Assembly (NCBI GenBank): GCA_030730425.1
Contig: JANQVH010000002.1
Span: forward strand, 1 to 51,440
Reading direction: 5' to 3'
Length of the DNA: 51,440 nucleotides
From: Candidatus Nanopelagicaceae bacterium
Lineage (GTDB): Bacteria > Actinomycetota > Actinomycetes > Nanopelagicales > Nanopelagicaceae
Shown: piece after piece, positions 43,836 to 51,440 of the stretch
How the letters are laid out: each line of letters starts with the position of its first letter
Numbering within the stretch: the first letter of the stretch is position 1
Notes under the pieces: generated by a model
Database searches by the model: none
What the model saw: only the letters and a program-made list of their open reading frames with translations
Told to the model about the DNA's origin: nothing
Position numbers and translations under genes: made by a program

Positions 43836-45842
43836 ATGAGCGCAGAGTCGGTTAGAAAGGCGCTAGCAGCAGCCGTTGAGGCAATTGGTGGAAGCCAGAG
43901 AGCCGGCCAGATTGCAATGGCAGAGGCGGTGGCAAACGCTCTTGAAGATCGCCATCACCTCCTTGTTCAAGCAGGAACTGGAACTGGAAAATCACTGGCT
44001 TATTTAGTTCCAGCACTGGTTCATGGCAAACGAGTACTTGTTGCAACAGCAACTCTTGCGCTGCAGCGACAATTAATTGAGCGTGATCTTCCTAAGGTTC
44101 AAAAGGCGTTAGAGAAAGAATTGGGAAGAAGTATCTCCTTTGCTGTTTATAAAGGGGTTGGAAATTATCTCTGTCTGCAGAAGATGAATGCTGATGACTC
44201 TGGCGTTGATAGCCAGGTATTAGTTGAGATTTCATCTCTTGAATCAGATGCTCGTCGCCTCCGCCAATGGGCGAGTAGAGATGGAATCTCGGGAGATCGA
44301 GATGATGCACCGGAGGTTGATAGACGAGTCTGGCTAGCTAATTCAACATCTGGAAGAGAGTGCGTGGGAGCTGATGAATGTCGCTTTGGAGCGCAATGTT
44401 TTGCAGTGAAGGCAAAAACTAAAGCCCAGAGCGCAGATATTGTCGTTACCAATCACACCTTACTTGCCATTGAAATTGTGGACTCTCATCCGATATTGCC
44501 AGAGCGAGATGCAGTGATTTTAGATGAGGCTCATGAGTTTATGGATCGCACTACTCAAGCAGTAACAGAGGAGCTAACTGCAGCAAGGGCTAGTAGAGCA
44601 GCAAATATGCTTCGAAAACACCTTCCAGGAAAAGCTGCTGAAGCGCTGGGCAAAGCTTGTGAGGGATTTAGCAGAGCACTTGATGAGTATGGCCAGGAGT
44701 TTAGAATAAAAAGTAGCGATGAGCGAAAGCTTCAAGAACTACCCCTACTTCTTGCTCCCTGGGTAAGAAAGATTAAAGAGGCGGCAGAGAGCGCTATTGC
44801 GCTAATTAATGCCGATTCACTAATTGTTGATCCAGATGCTTTAGCTGAGCGGGCTCGAGTAAAGGGAGCGGTCAATGAAGTTAAGACCACCGCATCTAAG
44901 ATGCTAAAGATTGGCAGTAATCAAGTGCTCTGGTTTGAGCCTACTTTTTCAACTCTCTATCTTGCTCCACTTGAAGTTTCACATCTATTACGCGAGAACT
45001 TATTTACTAAAACTCCAGTTATCGCAACGAGTGCAACCTTAAGCGTTGGAAATAGTTTTGCTGCAATTGCTAAGAGTTTTGGAATTGATCCGCTAGAGGC
45101 TAGCCAAGATGAAAGTAGTGATAGCGGGGGAGATATTGATCCAGAGAATTTAGTATCACTAGATGTTGGCTCACCCTTTGATTTTGCCAGCCAAGGAGCG
45201 CTCTATCTTCCAAGAGATCTTCCGGAGCCAACAAGAGATGGGCCAAGTGCGCAGGCGCTTGTTGAGTTAGGTGAGCTAATTGATGCTGCAGGGGGAAGAA
45301 CACTGGCGCTATTTTCATCATGGCGCGGAGTTGAGATGGCTGATGAACATCTAAGGCGAGTATTGGCAGAGCTTCCGATAAAGATTATTACCCAGAGGCG
45401 GGGCGATAGCGTTGGAGTATTAGTCGAAAAATTTGCGCAAGATCCAACTTCAATATTGCTTGGAACTATGAGCCTCTGGCAGGGAGTTGATGTACCGGGG
45501 CCATCATGTATTTTGGTAGCAATTGATCGAATACCTTTTCCAAGACCTGATGATCCAGTGATGTCGGCAAGAGCTGCCCAGATAGATGCATCTGGCGGCT
45601 CAGGTTTTATGCAAGTCTCCCTTCCAAGGGCTGCCCTACTTCTTGCTCAAGGAACAGGAAGGCTAATTCGATCTATTGATGATCGCGGGGTAGTGGCAAT
45701 TCTTGATTCAAGAATTGTTAATAAACGCTATGGATCAGTGCTTTTAAACTCTATGCCGCCGCTATGGAGAAGTAGCGATGGGGCTGTGATTAGAGAATCT
45801 CTTAAAAGACTTGCGAGTCAATATAACTCCACAGGGCAGTGA
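43836..45842 (+). CDS. dinG: DinG-type ATP-dependent iron-sulfur helicase
   Basis: A 668-residue superfamily 2 helicase of the XPD/DinG group, acting on DNA (R-loops, G-quadruplexes or recombination intermediates in homologues). Walker A GTGTGKS is at about residues 47-53. Four cysteines (in YLCLQK, RECVG, DECRF, AQCFA) fit the 4Fe-4S domain. Motif II is VILDEAHEF, and motifs V/VI include GTMSLWQGVDVPG and LAQGTGRLIRS. No exonuclease domain is present. Unlike recA and lexA it shows no SOS box here. DinG-like is secure; the gene symbol is by family. Confidence 0.9.
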   Translation: MSAESVRKALAAAVEAIGGSQRAGQIAMAEAVANALEDRHHLLVQAGTGTGKSLAYLVPALVHGKRVLVATATLALQRQLIERDLPKVQKALEKELGRSISFAVYKGVGNYLCLQKMNADDSGVDSQVLVEISSLESDARRLRQWASRDGISGDRDDAPEVDRRVWLANSTSGRECVGADECRFGAQCFAVKAKTKAQSADIVVTNHTLLAIEIVDSHPILPERDAVILDEAHEFMDRTTQAVTEELTAARASRAANMLRKHLPGKAAEALGKACEGFSRALDEYGQEFRIKSSDERKLQELPLLLAPWVRKIKEAAESAIALINADSLIVDPDALAERARVKGAVNEVKTTASKMLKIGSNQVLWFEPTFSTLYLAPLEVSHLLRENLFTKTPVIATSATLSVGNSFAAIAKSFGIDPLEASQDESSDSGGDIDPENLVSLDVGSPFDFASQGALYLPRDLPEPTRDGPSAQALVELGELIDAAGGRTLALFSSWRGVEMADEHLRRVLAELPIKIITQRRGDSVGVLVEKFAQDPTSILLGTMSLWQGVDVPGPSCILVAIDRIPFPRPDDPVMSARAAQIDASGGSGFMQVSLPRAALLLAQGTGRLIRSIDDRGVVAILDSRIVNKRYGSVLLNSMPPLWRSSDGAVIRESLKRLASQYNSTGQ

Positions 45843-45903
45843 TATCCCCAAAGCTTTGAGTTTGGCTAATTCTTAAAAGATATAAAGAGGCATCATCTGC
45901 AGG

Positions 45904-46614
45904 ATGCGAATAACTCTTCTAGCAATTATGATTCTAATTTCCTCGATAACTACTGCTTATAGCGCTTGTGAGGGCGAGACATGTATTGATGTTAAAGCTG
46001 ATCAAGAGAGCAATGAAGTAGTAATCACTGTCAAGAAAGGCAAGGCAGCAGGAGAGGCATCAACTTCGCCAAAGCCAAAGCCAACACCAACGATAAAGCG
46101 GCCTTGGATTCCCTGGCTTCCAAAGCCAGTTGCTACAAGTAAAGCTGTGGCGCTAGGGCCAAAACCTTCACCAAAGCCAAGAGTGAAGAGAATTTCTGGA
46201 TCTCAAATTAGCGATCAAGTTAAGAGCCTAATTCCTAGGGGAGCGATAATTACTCAGCCCTTAGATAACATCTTGGTAAATCAGAGCGTTAACTTTTTAA
46301 CTAATACTCCTATGCACTTCACTACAGTCCTTGTAGTTCTTGGCACCCCAATAACGATTCACCTAACTCCTGAGTTCCTCTGGGAGTTTGGAGATGGCAA
46401 TAGCTATCGCACCAGGCTTGCTGGAGCCCCATATCCTGCAATGCTTATTGAAAATACATATAAAAGCTCTGGTGTGAGACGGGTTGAACTAACTACTACC
46501 TGGAGCGGTTTTTGGAGAGCAGGATCTCTTGGCGCGCCAATTGATGGAGTGATTGTGCAGAAGGCGAGAAGAGATCTAGAGATTCGACCAGCGCGGGGTA
46601 TCTACAGAGGCTAG
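45904..46614 (+). CDS. Secreted proline-rich protein with a PKD-like domain, function unknown
   Basis: A 236-residue protein that I cannot assign. It begins with a signal peptide (MRITLLAIMILISSITTAYS, cleavage probably before ACEG). Then comes a linker rich in Lys and Pro (about residues 50-100, with PKPKPTPTIKRPWIPWLPK and PKPSPKPRVKR). The C-terminal half contains FLWEFGDGNSYRTR, which resembles the WxFGDG core of PKD-like beta-sandwich domains, followed by VRRVELTTTWSGFWR. No anchor or sorting signal is visible, so it is probably secreted or cell-wall associated. It sits between dinG and a DUF4192 gene. Confidence 0.7.
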   Translation: MRITLLAIMILISSITTAYSACEGETCIDVKADQESNEVVITVKKGKAAGEASTSPKPKPTPTIKRPWIPWLPKPVATSKAVALGPKPSPKPRVKRISGSQISDQVKSLIPRGAIITQPLDNILVNQSVNFLTNTPMHFTTVLVVLGTPITIHLTPEFLWEFGDGNSYRTRLAGAPYPAMLIENTYKSSGVRRVELTTTWSGFWRAGSLGAPIDGVIVQKARRDLEIRPARGIYRG

Positions 46615-46663
46615 TTATCAACATTTCTTCATCTCTCTAAGAGCCTTGATCTATCAATCCCAA

Positions 46664-46669
46664 GATGCT
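46664..46669 (+). promoter_or_regulatory. Possible -10 box for the DUF4192 gene
   Basis: GATGCT is followed by six bases and the ATG at 46676. It fits the leaderless spacing seen at other genes here, but the first base is not T. Confidence 0.3.
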
Positions 46670-46675
46670 TTGCCT

Positions 46676-47671
46676 ATGACAACACTAACAACGCCAAGAG
46701 ATCTGCTTTCAGCAATACCATTTTTAATCGGGTTTAATCCTCAAGATTCAATAGTCTTACTGACTCTAAAAAGTGATGCTATAGCGATGGCGATCCGTAT
46801 TGATTTTCCAAATGAGATATCAGCAGATGAGTTAAAGCTTCTCATCTCCCACTTATCTAGAGATAACGCTGAATCGGTTATCGCCATCTTTTATATCCCT
46901 GAAATCGGGGAGAGCCAAAATGAGGTCATCTCAACAATTCTCTCCGCTATTACTGACTATGGCCTTAGCCTTCGAGAGGTAATAACAGTTGAGCAAGAGC
47001 GTTATCGCTCGCTAATCTGCGAAGATTTACTCTGTTGTCCAGTGGAGGGAAATAGCGTCCCAGATTTGATTGAATCCAGAATTGCTGCCGAGCAAGTAGC
47101 TGCGGGCAGACCAATTCCCTTTAGAACTCTTGATCAATTAATTGAATCTATCTCACCAATACAAGTAGATCAGGAGTTGCTTAAATTACTTACCAAGATA
47201 GATGAAATTGATTATGACCAAGAGCCATTGGAGCTTCAGAGGCAAGGGGCTAGAGCTGTAAATGAATTTATGGCGGAGTTTAAAACCCATGGTTTAGTCA
47301 GAGATAAAGAGTTGATAGCGCTACTTTTGGTTCGCCTAAAAGATTTGCAGGTTAGAGATTACGCACTTGGAAGTGTGAGCGCTGAGAGCCTTGATCTTTA
47401 TTTCACAGCTTGGCGTTGGTTACTTCGTAGCGCCCCAGAGGGCTATATAGCCCCGGTTGCTAATTTATTTGCAGCAGTTGCCTATGAACGTGGAGATGGG
47501 GCCCTTGCCCAGAGAGCTTTAGATAGAGCAGAGGGCGATGATTCATCTTATGCGATGAGTAAATTACTTAGACAGGTCTTTAACTCTGGTTGGGCCCCCA
47601 ATTCATTTGCCCAGATGCGAAGTGAGCTACACCCCAAAATTTGTAGTGAGCTTTTCTCAGGTACTATCTAG
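46676..47671 (+). CDS. DUF4192 protein
   Basis: A 331-residue cytosolic protein of the DUF4192 family, which is common in Actinobacteria and of unknown function. The N-terminal signature is TPRDLLSAIPFLIGFNPQDSIVLL; the C-terminal part carries helical repeats with LDLYFTAWRWLLRSAPEGY and VAYERGDGALAQRALDRAEG, typical of the family. I chose ATG 46676 over an in-frame TTG at 46646, because the conserved region begins three residues after it. The ald GTG lies two bases after the stop. Confidence 0.85.
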   Translation: MTTLTTPRDLLSAIPFLIGFNPQDSIVLLTLKSDAIAMAIRIDFPNEISADELKLLISHLSRDNAESVIAIFYIPEIGESQNEVISTILSAITDYGLSLREVITVEQERYRSLICEDLLCCPVEGNSVPDLIESRIAAEQVAAGRPIPFRTLDQLIESISPIQVDQELLKLLTKIDEIDYDQEPLELQRQGARAVNEFMAEFKTHGLVRDKELIALLLVRLKDLQVRDYALGSVSAESLDLYFTAWRWLLRSAPEGYIAPVANLFAAVAYERGDGALAQRALDRAEGDDSSYAMSKLLRQVFNSGWAPNSFAQMRSELHPKICSELFSGTI

Positions 47672-47673
47672 AG

Positions 47674-48783
47674 GTGAACATTGGCGTTCCAAAAGAGATA
47701 AAGAACCATGAGTATCGAGTCTCTCTAACCCCAGCAGGGGCTAGAGAATTTATCCGCCAGGGTCATAAAGTTTTAGTTGAGAGCTCAGCTGGCCTTGGAT
47801 GCGCAATTACAGATGAAGATTATAAGAGCGTTGGAGCGACAATTCTTTCCTCAGCAGATCAAATCTGGGCTGAATCTGAATTAATCTTAAAAGTTAAAGA
47901 GCCAATTGCCTCTGAGTATCACCGGATGAGAGCAGGCCAAGTTCTCTTTACCTATCTTCATCTTGCAGCCTCTAAGGAGTGCACTGAGGCGCTAATCAAA
48001 AGTGGCATTACAGCAATTGCTTATGAAACAGTTGAGTTGAATTCAACTCTTCCACTTCTTGCTCCAATGAGTGAGGTTGCAGGGCGCATGGCTCCACAAG
48101 TTGGAGCAGCAGCGCTCCAGGCAAGCGCTGGAGGGCGAGGAGTATTACTTGGAGGAGTTCCGGGAGTCAGGCCTGGAAAGGTTTTGATCCTTGGCGGAGG
48201 AACTGCAGGTCTTGCAGCAGCAACGATTGCTCTAGGTATGAGAGCTGATGTAACTGTTATTGATTTAAATCAGAGCAGGCTTGCCTATATAGATCAGATA
48301 TTTAATGGAGCGGTAAAGACTTTAGTTTCAAATACCCATGAGATAGAGCAAGAAGCTCTTGCATCAGATTTAATCATCGGAGCTGTTTTGATTCATGGCG
48401 CAAAGGCTCCTAAGTTAATTAGCAATGAATTGGTTTCGCAGTTGAAGAAGGGCTCAGTCTTAGTTGATATTGCAATTGATCAAGGTGGCTGCTTTGAGGA
48501 TTCAAAGGCAACAACGCATGCAGATCCCACATTTAAGGTTCATGAGAGCATCTTTTACTGTGTTGCAAATATGCCAGGAGCCCTGCCCCTTACCTCCACC
48601 TACGCTCTTTCAAATGCCACGCTGCCTTACGCTCTAGCCCTTGCCAATAAGGGCTGGAAGGCGGCGCTATCTGAAAATCCTGGCCTTGCTAAGGGGCTAA
48701 ATGTCCACAATGGCCAGATCACCTACAAAGCAGTGGCTGAGGCCCATGGCATGGCAAGCGTTGAGATGGACTTTTTACTCTAA
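47674..48783 (+). CDS. ald: Alanine dehydrogenase
   Basis: NAD-dependent interconversion of L-alanine and pyruvate plus ammonia. The 369-residue protein starts with GTG and shows the family N-terminus IGVPKEIKNHEYRVSLTPAG, the substrate block LILKVKEP, a catalytic His in YLHLAASKECTEALI, the Rossmann motif ILGGGTAGLAAATIALGM, and DIAIDQGGCFEDSKATTHADP. Length is standard. It follows DUF4192 directly. The downstream riboswitch and transporter form a separate unit. Confidence 0.96.
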   Translation: MNIGVPKEIKNHEYRVSLTPAGAREFIRQGHKVLVESSAGLGCAITDEDYKSVGATILSSADQIWAESELILKVKEPIASEYHRMRAGQVLFTYLHLAASKECTEALIKSGITAIAYETVELNSTLPLLAPMSEVAGRMAPQVGAAALQASAGGRGVLLGGVPGVRPGKVLILGGGTAGLAAATIALGMRADVTVIDLNQSRLAYIDQIFNGAVKTLVSNTHEIEQEALASDLIIGAVLIHGAKAPKLISNELVSQLKKGSVLVDIAIDQGGCFEDSKATTHADPTFKVHESIFYCVANMPGALPLTSTYALSNATLPYALALANKGWKAALSENPGLAKGLNVHNGQITYKAVAEAHGMASVEMDFLL

Positions 48784-48802
48784 GTTTTCTAAAGTCCGCC
48801 CT

Positions 48803-48918
48803 AGGTCAAGAGTTCCAGCATTAAGCCCCGGCTAACTGGACGGCAACCCTCCACCGCGGTGGGGTGCTCCGGGTGAGGACCTGGTCGATTGCAAAGTGCA
48901 TCGACAAGCGCGGGTCTG
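48803..48918 (+). ncRNA. SAM-IV riboswitch
   Basis: The aptamer core is recognisable by sequence. P1 is AGGTC (48803-48807) with GACCT (48878-48882). Between them stand the conserved AAGCCCCGGCT, GGACGGCAACCCTCC, a P3 hairpin CCACCGCGGTGG and GGGGTGCTCCGGGTGA. After P1 there is a second hairpin, GTCGAT...ATCGAC (P5), followed by AAGCGCGGGTC, whose CGCGG can pair with the CCGCG of P3 as the SAM-IV pseudoknot. SAM-I lacks this downstream part. Established knowledge places SAM-IV in Actinobacteria before methionine and sulfur genes. The regulated gene is the ABC-transporter operon. Confidence 0.9.
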
Positions 48919-48925
48919 ACAACTA

Positions 48926-48963
48926 TTGCCAGGCCTTAAGCTCCTAATTTGCGAAAGGCAAGG
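48926..48963 (+). promoter_or_regulatory. Candidate riboswitch expression platform
   Basis: TTGCC (48926-48930) can pair with GGCAA (48957-48961), which runs into the AAGG ribosome site (48960-48963) of the binding-protein gene. In the SAM-bound state such a stem would hide the ribosome site. No T-run terminator is seen, so translational control fits better than attenuation. This is inference from pairing alone. Confidence 0.45.
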
Positions 48964-48970
48964 AAAAAAA

Positions 48971-49822
48971 GTGAAAAAACTCTTTAAATTCATTCCCTTA
49001 CTTCTCACTGCTCTAGTAATCACAGCATGTTCTTCATCAAGTGATGAAGGCGCAACAAGTGAGTCAACAACATGCTCTCCAGAATCTCTTGCAACAGTTG
49101 AAGCAGGAGTTCTAACAATTGCAACAGGTGAACCTGCCTACTATCCATGGGTTATCGATGATGCCCCAGAATCAGGCGAAGGCTTTGAAGCAGCTGTTGC
49201 ATATGCTGTTGCAAGCGAGCTTGGCTATGACCAGTCTGCAGTCAAGTGGGTTCGCACCAGTTTTGATGCTGCAATTGCGCCAGGACCAAAGACATTTGAT
49301 TTCAATCTTCAACAATATTCAATAACTGATGAGCGCAAGCAAGTTGTTGATTTCTCATCTGCTTACTACAAATCAAATCAAGCAATCGTCTCCTTCAAGG
49401 GAAGCAAGATTGATGGCGTAACAACGCTACAGGGACTTGCAGATGCGGGAGCCAAGCTTGGAGCCGCTGTTTCAACTCTCTCACTTGATGTGATTGAGGG
49501 TCAACTAGGGCTATCGGCTGCGGTATTTAACGATAACGCTGCTGCTGTTACTGCCCTTAAGAATAAGCAGATTGACGGTTTAGTTGTAGATCTTCCAACT
49601 GCTTTCTATCTCTCAGCTGTTGAAGTTCCAAATGGAATCATCGTTGGACAAATTGATGGCAGCGATACTGGAGATCAAGGATTTGGTCTCTTGCTATCTA
49701 AAGATAATCCCATCACTTCATGTGTATCAGGAGCAGTTGATGCCATTACTAATAGTGGAACACTTCAAGCCATTATTGATCAATGGTTAACATCTTCTGT
49801 AGGAGCGCCAGTACTTGGATAG
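48971..49822 (+). CDS. Amino acid ABC transporter substrate-binding lipoprotein
   Basis: A 283-residue binding protein of the polar amino acid (family 3) type. The lipoprotein signal ends in the lipobox ITAC (VITACSSSSDEG). The mature part shows LTIATGEPAYYPWVI, GFEAAVAYAVASELG, DFNLQQYSITDERKQVVDFS and a hinge-returning C-terminal lobe ending in IDQWL. I chose GTG 48971, which gives the lysine-rich signal n-region directly and follows AAGG; an upstream in-frame start at 48926 would run through the riboswitch tail. A SAM riboswitch controls it, so methionine or another sulfur amino acid is the likely ligand. Confidence 0.9.
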   Translation: MKKLFKFIPLLLTALVITACSSSSDEGATSESTTCSPESLATVEAGVLTIATGEPAYYPWVIDDAPESGEGFEAAVAYAVASELGYDQSAVKWVRTSFDAAIAPGPKTFDFNLQQYSITDERKQVVDFSSAYYKSNQAIVSFKGSKIDGVTTLQGLADAGAKLGAAVSTLSLDVIEGQLGLSAAVFNDNAAAVTALKNKQIDGLVVDLPTAFYLSAVEVPNGIIVGQIDGSDTGDQGFGLLLSKDNPITSCVSGAVDAITNSGTLQAIIDQWLTSSVGAPVLG

Positions 49823-49838
49823 TTGCCAGATACGGCAA
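49823..49838. other. Small inverted repeat after the binding-protein gene
   Basis: TTGCC-agatac-GGCAA forms a five-base-pair stem right after the stop. In transporter operons such hairpins often protect the binding-protein message from 3' decay, raising its level over the permease; here this is only possible. Confidence 0.35.
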
Positions 49839-49855
49839 ACTACTAAGCATGGCTA

Positions 49856-50764
49856 ATGGCTAAGAAATTGGGGCGCGGCTCTAATAGAGCTGCGCCCTCT
49901 TCTTATGACTTCGGAGGTAGCTGGAGCCCAAGTGAGATAGAACTTGCAAGACGTCAGGCAAGGCGAGCGCGAAATAAAAGAAGCGCGCTAATTGCAGCCC
50001 TCTCCAGCTTCTTAGTCCTTGGAACTCTAGGTTTAGTACTAGTTACCTCACCTGGCTGGGAGACTCTTAGAAATACATTCTTTAAGTGGGCCTATGGCTT
50101 TGAGATTCTGCCCAAAATTCTTCTTGGATTTACCACCAATGCCACTTTAACTGTCATTGCAGGAACATCTGTAGCGCTAATTGGTTTAGCGATAGCCCTC
50201 CTTAGAACCTCTAGATCGCCAGCATTAACCCCATTTAGGATTCTTGCCACAGTTTATGTTGATGTCTTTCGTGGTATCCCAATGCTTCTAGTAATTCTTC
50301 TAGTGGGCTTTGGAATTCCAGCCCTGCAGATAAAAGGTTTAACTAATAATGTATTGGTTTTGGGAACTCTTGCAGTAATTATCACCTATTCGGCATATGT
50401 TGCTGAAGTTATTCGCTCGGGAATTCTTACAGTTCACCCAAGCCAGAGAGCTGCTGCTAGATCACTTGGTCTAAGTAATTTTCAGACTCTTCGCCATGTT
50501 GTTCTTCCTCAAGCGCTAAAACGAGTGACCCCACCGCTTCTCAATGATTTAGTAGCGCTAATTAAAGATACTGGCCTGGTTTCAATTTTGGGAGTTACCG
50601 ATGCGGTAAGGGCTGCCCAGATTCAAACTGCAAAGACTTTTAATTACACTCCATATGTAATGGCTGCAATAGTTTTTCTCTTGGTGACAATTCCCTTAAC
50701 TCGCTGGACTGATCGAATGCTTAGAAAGTCTTATGAGCGAGAAAATGCAGTGGGGCAAGCATGA
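49856..50764 (+). CDS. Amino acid ABC transporter permease
   Basis: A 302-residue inner-membrane protein of the His/Glu/Gln/Arg/opine (HisM) family. A charged N-terminal tail of about 45 residues precedes the first membrane segment (SALIAALSSFLVLGTLGLVL). The core shows NATLTVIAGTSVALIGLAIA, VDVFRGIPMLLVILLVG and the EAA loop VIRSGILTVHPSQRAAARSLG that docks on the ATPase, then LPQALKRVTPPLLNDLVALIKDT. It is 33 bases after the binding-protein gene and overlaps the ATPase start in ATGA. Confidence 0.93.
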   Translation: MAKKLGRGSNRAAPSSYDFGGSWSPSEIELARRQARRARNKRSALIAALSSFLVLGTLGLVLVTSPGWETLRNTFFKWAYGFEILPKILLGFTTNATLTVIAGTSVALIGLAIALLRTSRSPALTPFRILATVYVDVFRGIPMLLVILLVGFGIPALQIKGLTNNVLVLGTLAVIITYSAYVAEVIRSGILTVHPSQRAAARSLGLSNFQTLRHVVLPQALKRVTPPLLNDLVALIKDTGLVSILGVTDAVRAAQIQTAKTFNYTPYVMAAIVFLLVTIPLTRWTDRMLRKSYERENAVGQA

Positions 50765-51440
50765 GTCAGGCAGTGCTGCAGCTAGAGAAGGTTAGAAAGA
50801 GCTTTGGAAGCGAAGTTGTTCTAGAAGATATTTCTTTTAAAGTGTTAGAGCATAAAGCCACAGTCTTTATTGGAGCATCTGGCAGTGGGAAGTCAACGCT
50901 GCTTCGCTGCATTAATTTACTTGACCAGATAGATGATGGGCAGATGCTTCTTGACGGCCAAGATATCTCTGCAGCCGATGTAAATCCTGATGAGGTTAGA
51001 AAGAAGCTCGGGATGGTCTTTCAATCCTTTAATCTCTTTCCCCATATGACGGTGCTTGAAAATGTAATTTTGGCTCCTACTAAGGTGCAGAAGGTGGCAA
51101 AAGAGAAGGCGATAGATGAGGCTCTAGAGTTATTAGATAAGTTTGGTTTGAAGGAGAAGGCTGATCAATATCCAGACCGTTTAAGTGGAGGACAACAGCA
51201 GAGAGTTGCCATCATCCGCTCCCTTGCCAGGCACCCTCGCCTTCTCCTACTTGATGAGATAACTAGCGCACTTGATCCAGTGTTGGTAAACGAAGTTTTG
51301 AGCACAGTTAGAGATCTAAAGAGTGAGGGAATGACAATGGTGCTTGCCACCCATGAGATGGGTTTTGCCAAGCAGGTGGCCGATGAGCTCTGTTATCTAC
51401 ATCAGGGAAGAATCCTTGAGTGGGGAAGCCCAGAGAAGAT
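50761..51440 (+). CDS. Amino acid ABC transporter ATP-binding protein, 3' truncated
   Basis: The frame opens at ATG 50761 (overlapping the permease stop) and stays open for 226 codons to the window end, so the C-terminus is missing. Walker A is GASGSGKST, the Q-loop is MVFQSFNLFPHM, the signature LSGGQQQRVA and Walker B LLLLDEITSALDP, with the switch His in LATHEMGFA. The Ile after DE replaces the Pro usual in this family (DEPTSALD), a variant I believe occurs in related actinobacterial proteins. It completes a binding protein - permease - ATPase operon. Confidence 0.95.
   Translation, partial: MSQAVLQLEKVRKSFGSEVVLEDISFKVLEHKATVFIGASGSGKSTLLRCINLLDQIDDGQMLLDGQDISAADVNPDEVRKKLGMVFQSFNLFPHMTVLENVILAPTKVQKVAKEKAIDEALELLDKFGLKEKADQYPDRLSGGQQQRVAIIRSLARHPRLLLLDEITSALDPVLVNEVLSTVRDLKSEGMTMVLATHEMGFAKQVADELCYLHQGRILEWGSPEK

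Overview
This window is a chromosomal core region of a small, low-G+C actinobacterium. It starts inside a ureohydrolase gene and ends inside an ABC-transporter ATPase gene. The order of the conserved genes (dxr-rip-ispG, proS, rimP-nusA-infB-rbfA-truB-ribF-rpsO-pnp-M16 protease-dapB, thyX-dapA-rnj-ftsK, rimO-pgsA-cinA-clgR-DUF3046-recA-recX-miaB-miaA-dapF-hflX, lexA/LysM protein, nrdR-nrdJ) follows the order I know from Mycobacterium and Streptomyces, with most intervening genes removed. Markers of Actinobacteria include DUF3046 beside recA, a ClgR-type regulator after cinA, DUF4192, a mycoredoxin-like protein, GAAC-N4-GTTC SOS boxes and a SAM-IV riboswitch. Very short gaps, many ATGA overlaps and base composition well below that of soil actinomycetes suggest a streamlined free-living lineage, such as the freshwater acI/Nanopelagicales group. 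That placement is inference.

Layout. 1-2.3 kb: convergent agmatinase/guanidinobutyrase-like gene and class III aminotransferase (GABA type). 2.3-7.5 kb: two MEP isoprenoid genes flanking a site-2 protease, then proS. 7.5-8.3 kb: TSUP permease. 8.4-19.8 kb: translation and RNA-turnover cluster ending in an M16 protease and dapB. 19.8-21.0 kb: glutaredoxin-like protein and an AzlCD exporter on the minus strand. 21.1-26.8 kb: thyX, dapA, RNase J, FtsK. 26.9-31.1 kb: RodZ-like HTH protein, rimO, pgsA, cinA C-terminal type, clgR, TetR, DUF3046. 31.1-32.6 kb: minus-strand cytochrome P450. 32.7-38.9 kb: recA to hflX. 38.9-43.7 kb: lexA, SOS-controlled LysM protein, nrdR, nrdJ. 43.8-48.8 kb: DinG-type helicase, a secreted unknown, DUF4192, alanine dehydrogenase. 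48.8-51.4 kb: SAM-IV riboswitch followed by a polar amino acid ABC transporter.

How the parts work together. Three SOS boxes link recA, lexA and the LysM protein into a DNA-damage circuit; the box at recA also lies directly in front of a divergent P450. Tandem NrdR boxes precede nrdR and the B12-dependent nrdJ. Many genes lack a Shine-Dalgarno sequence but carry a TANNNT-like -10 element 6-8 bases before the start codon, as expected for leaderless transcripts. The most informative regulatory element is the SAM-IV riboswitch, which suggests that the following transporter imports methionine or a related sulfur amino acid.

No gene-free stretch exceeds 300 bases. The longest gaps (about 125-190 bases) precede infB, rpsO, pnp, nrdR, the DinG gene and the ABC transporter, and each is described below. 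I saw no tRNA, rRNA, CRISPR array, insertion sequence or prophage.
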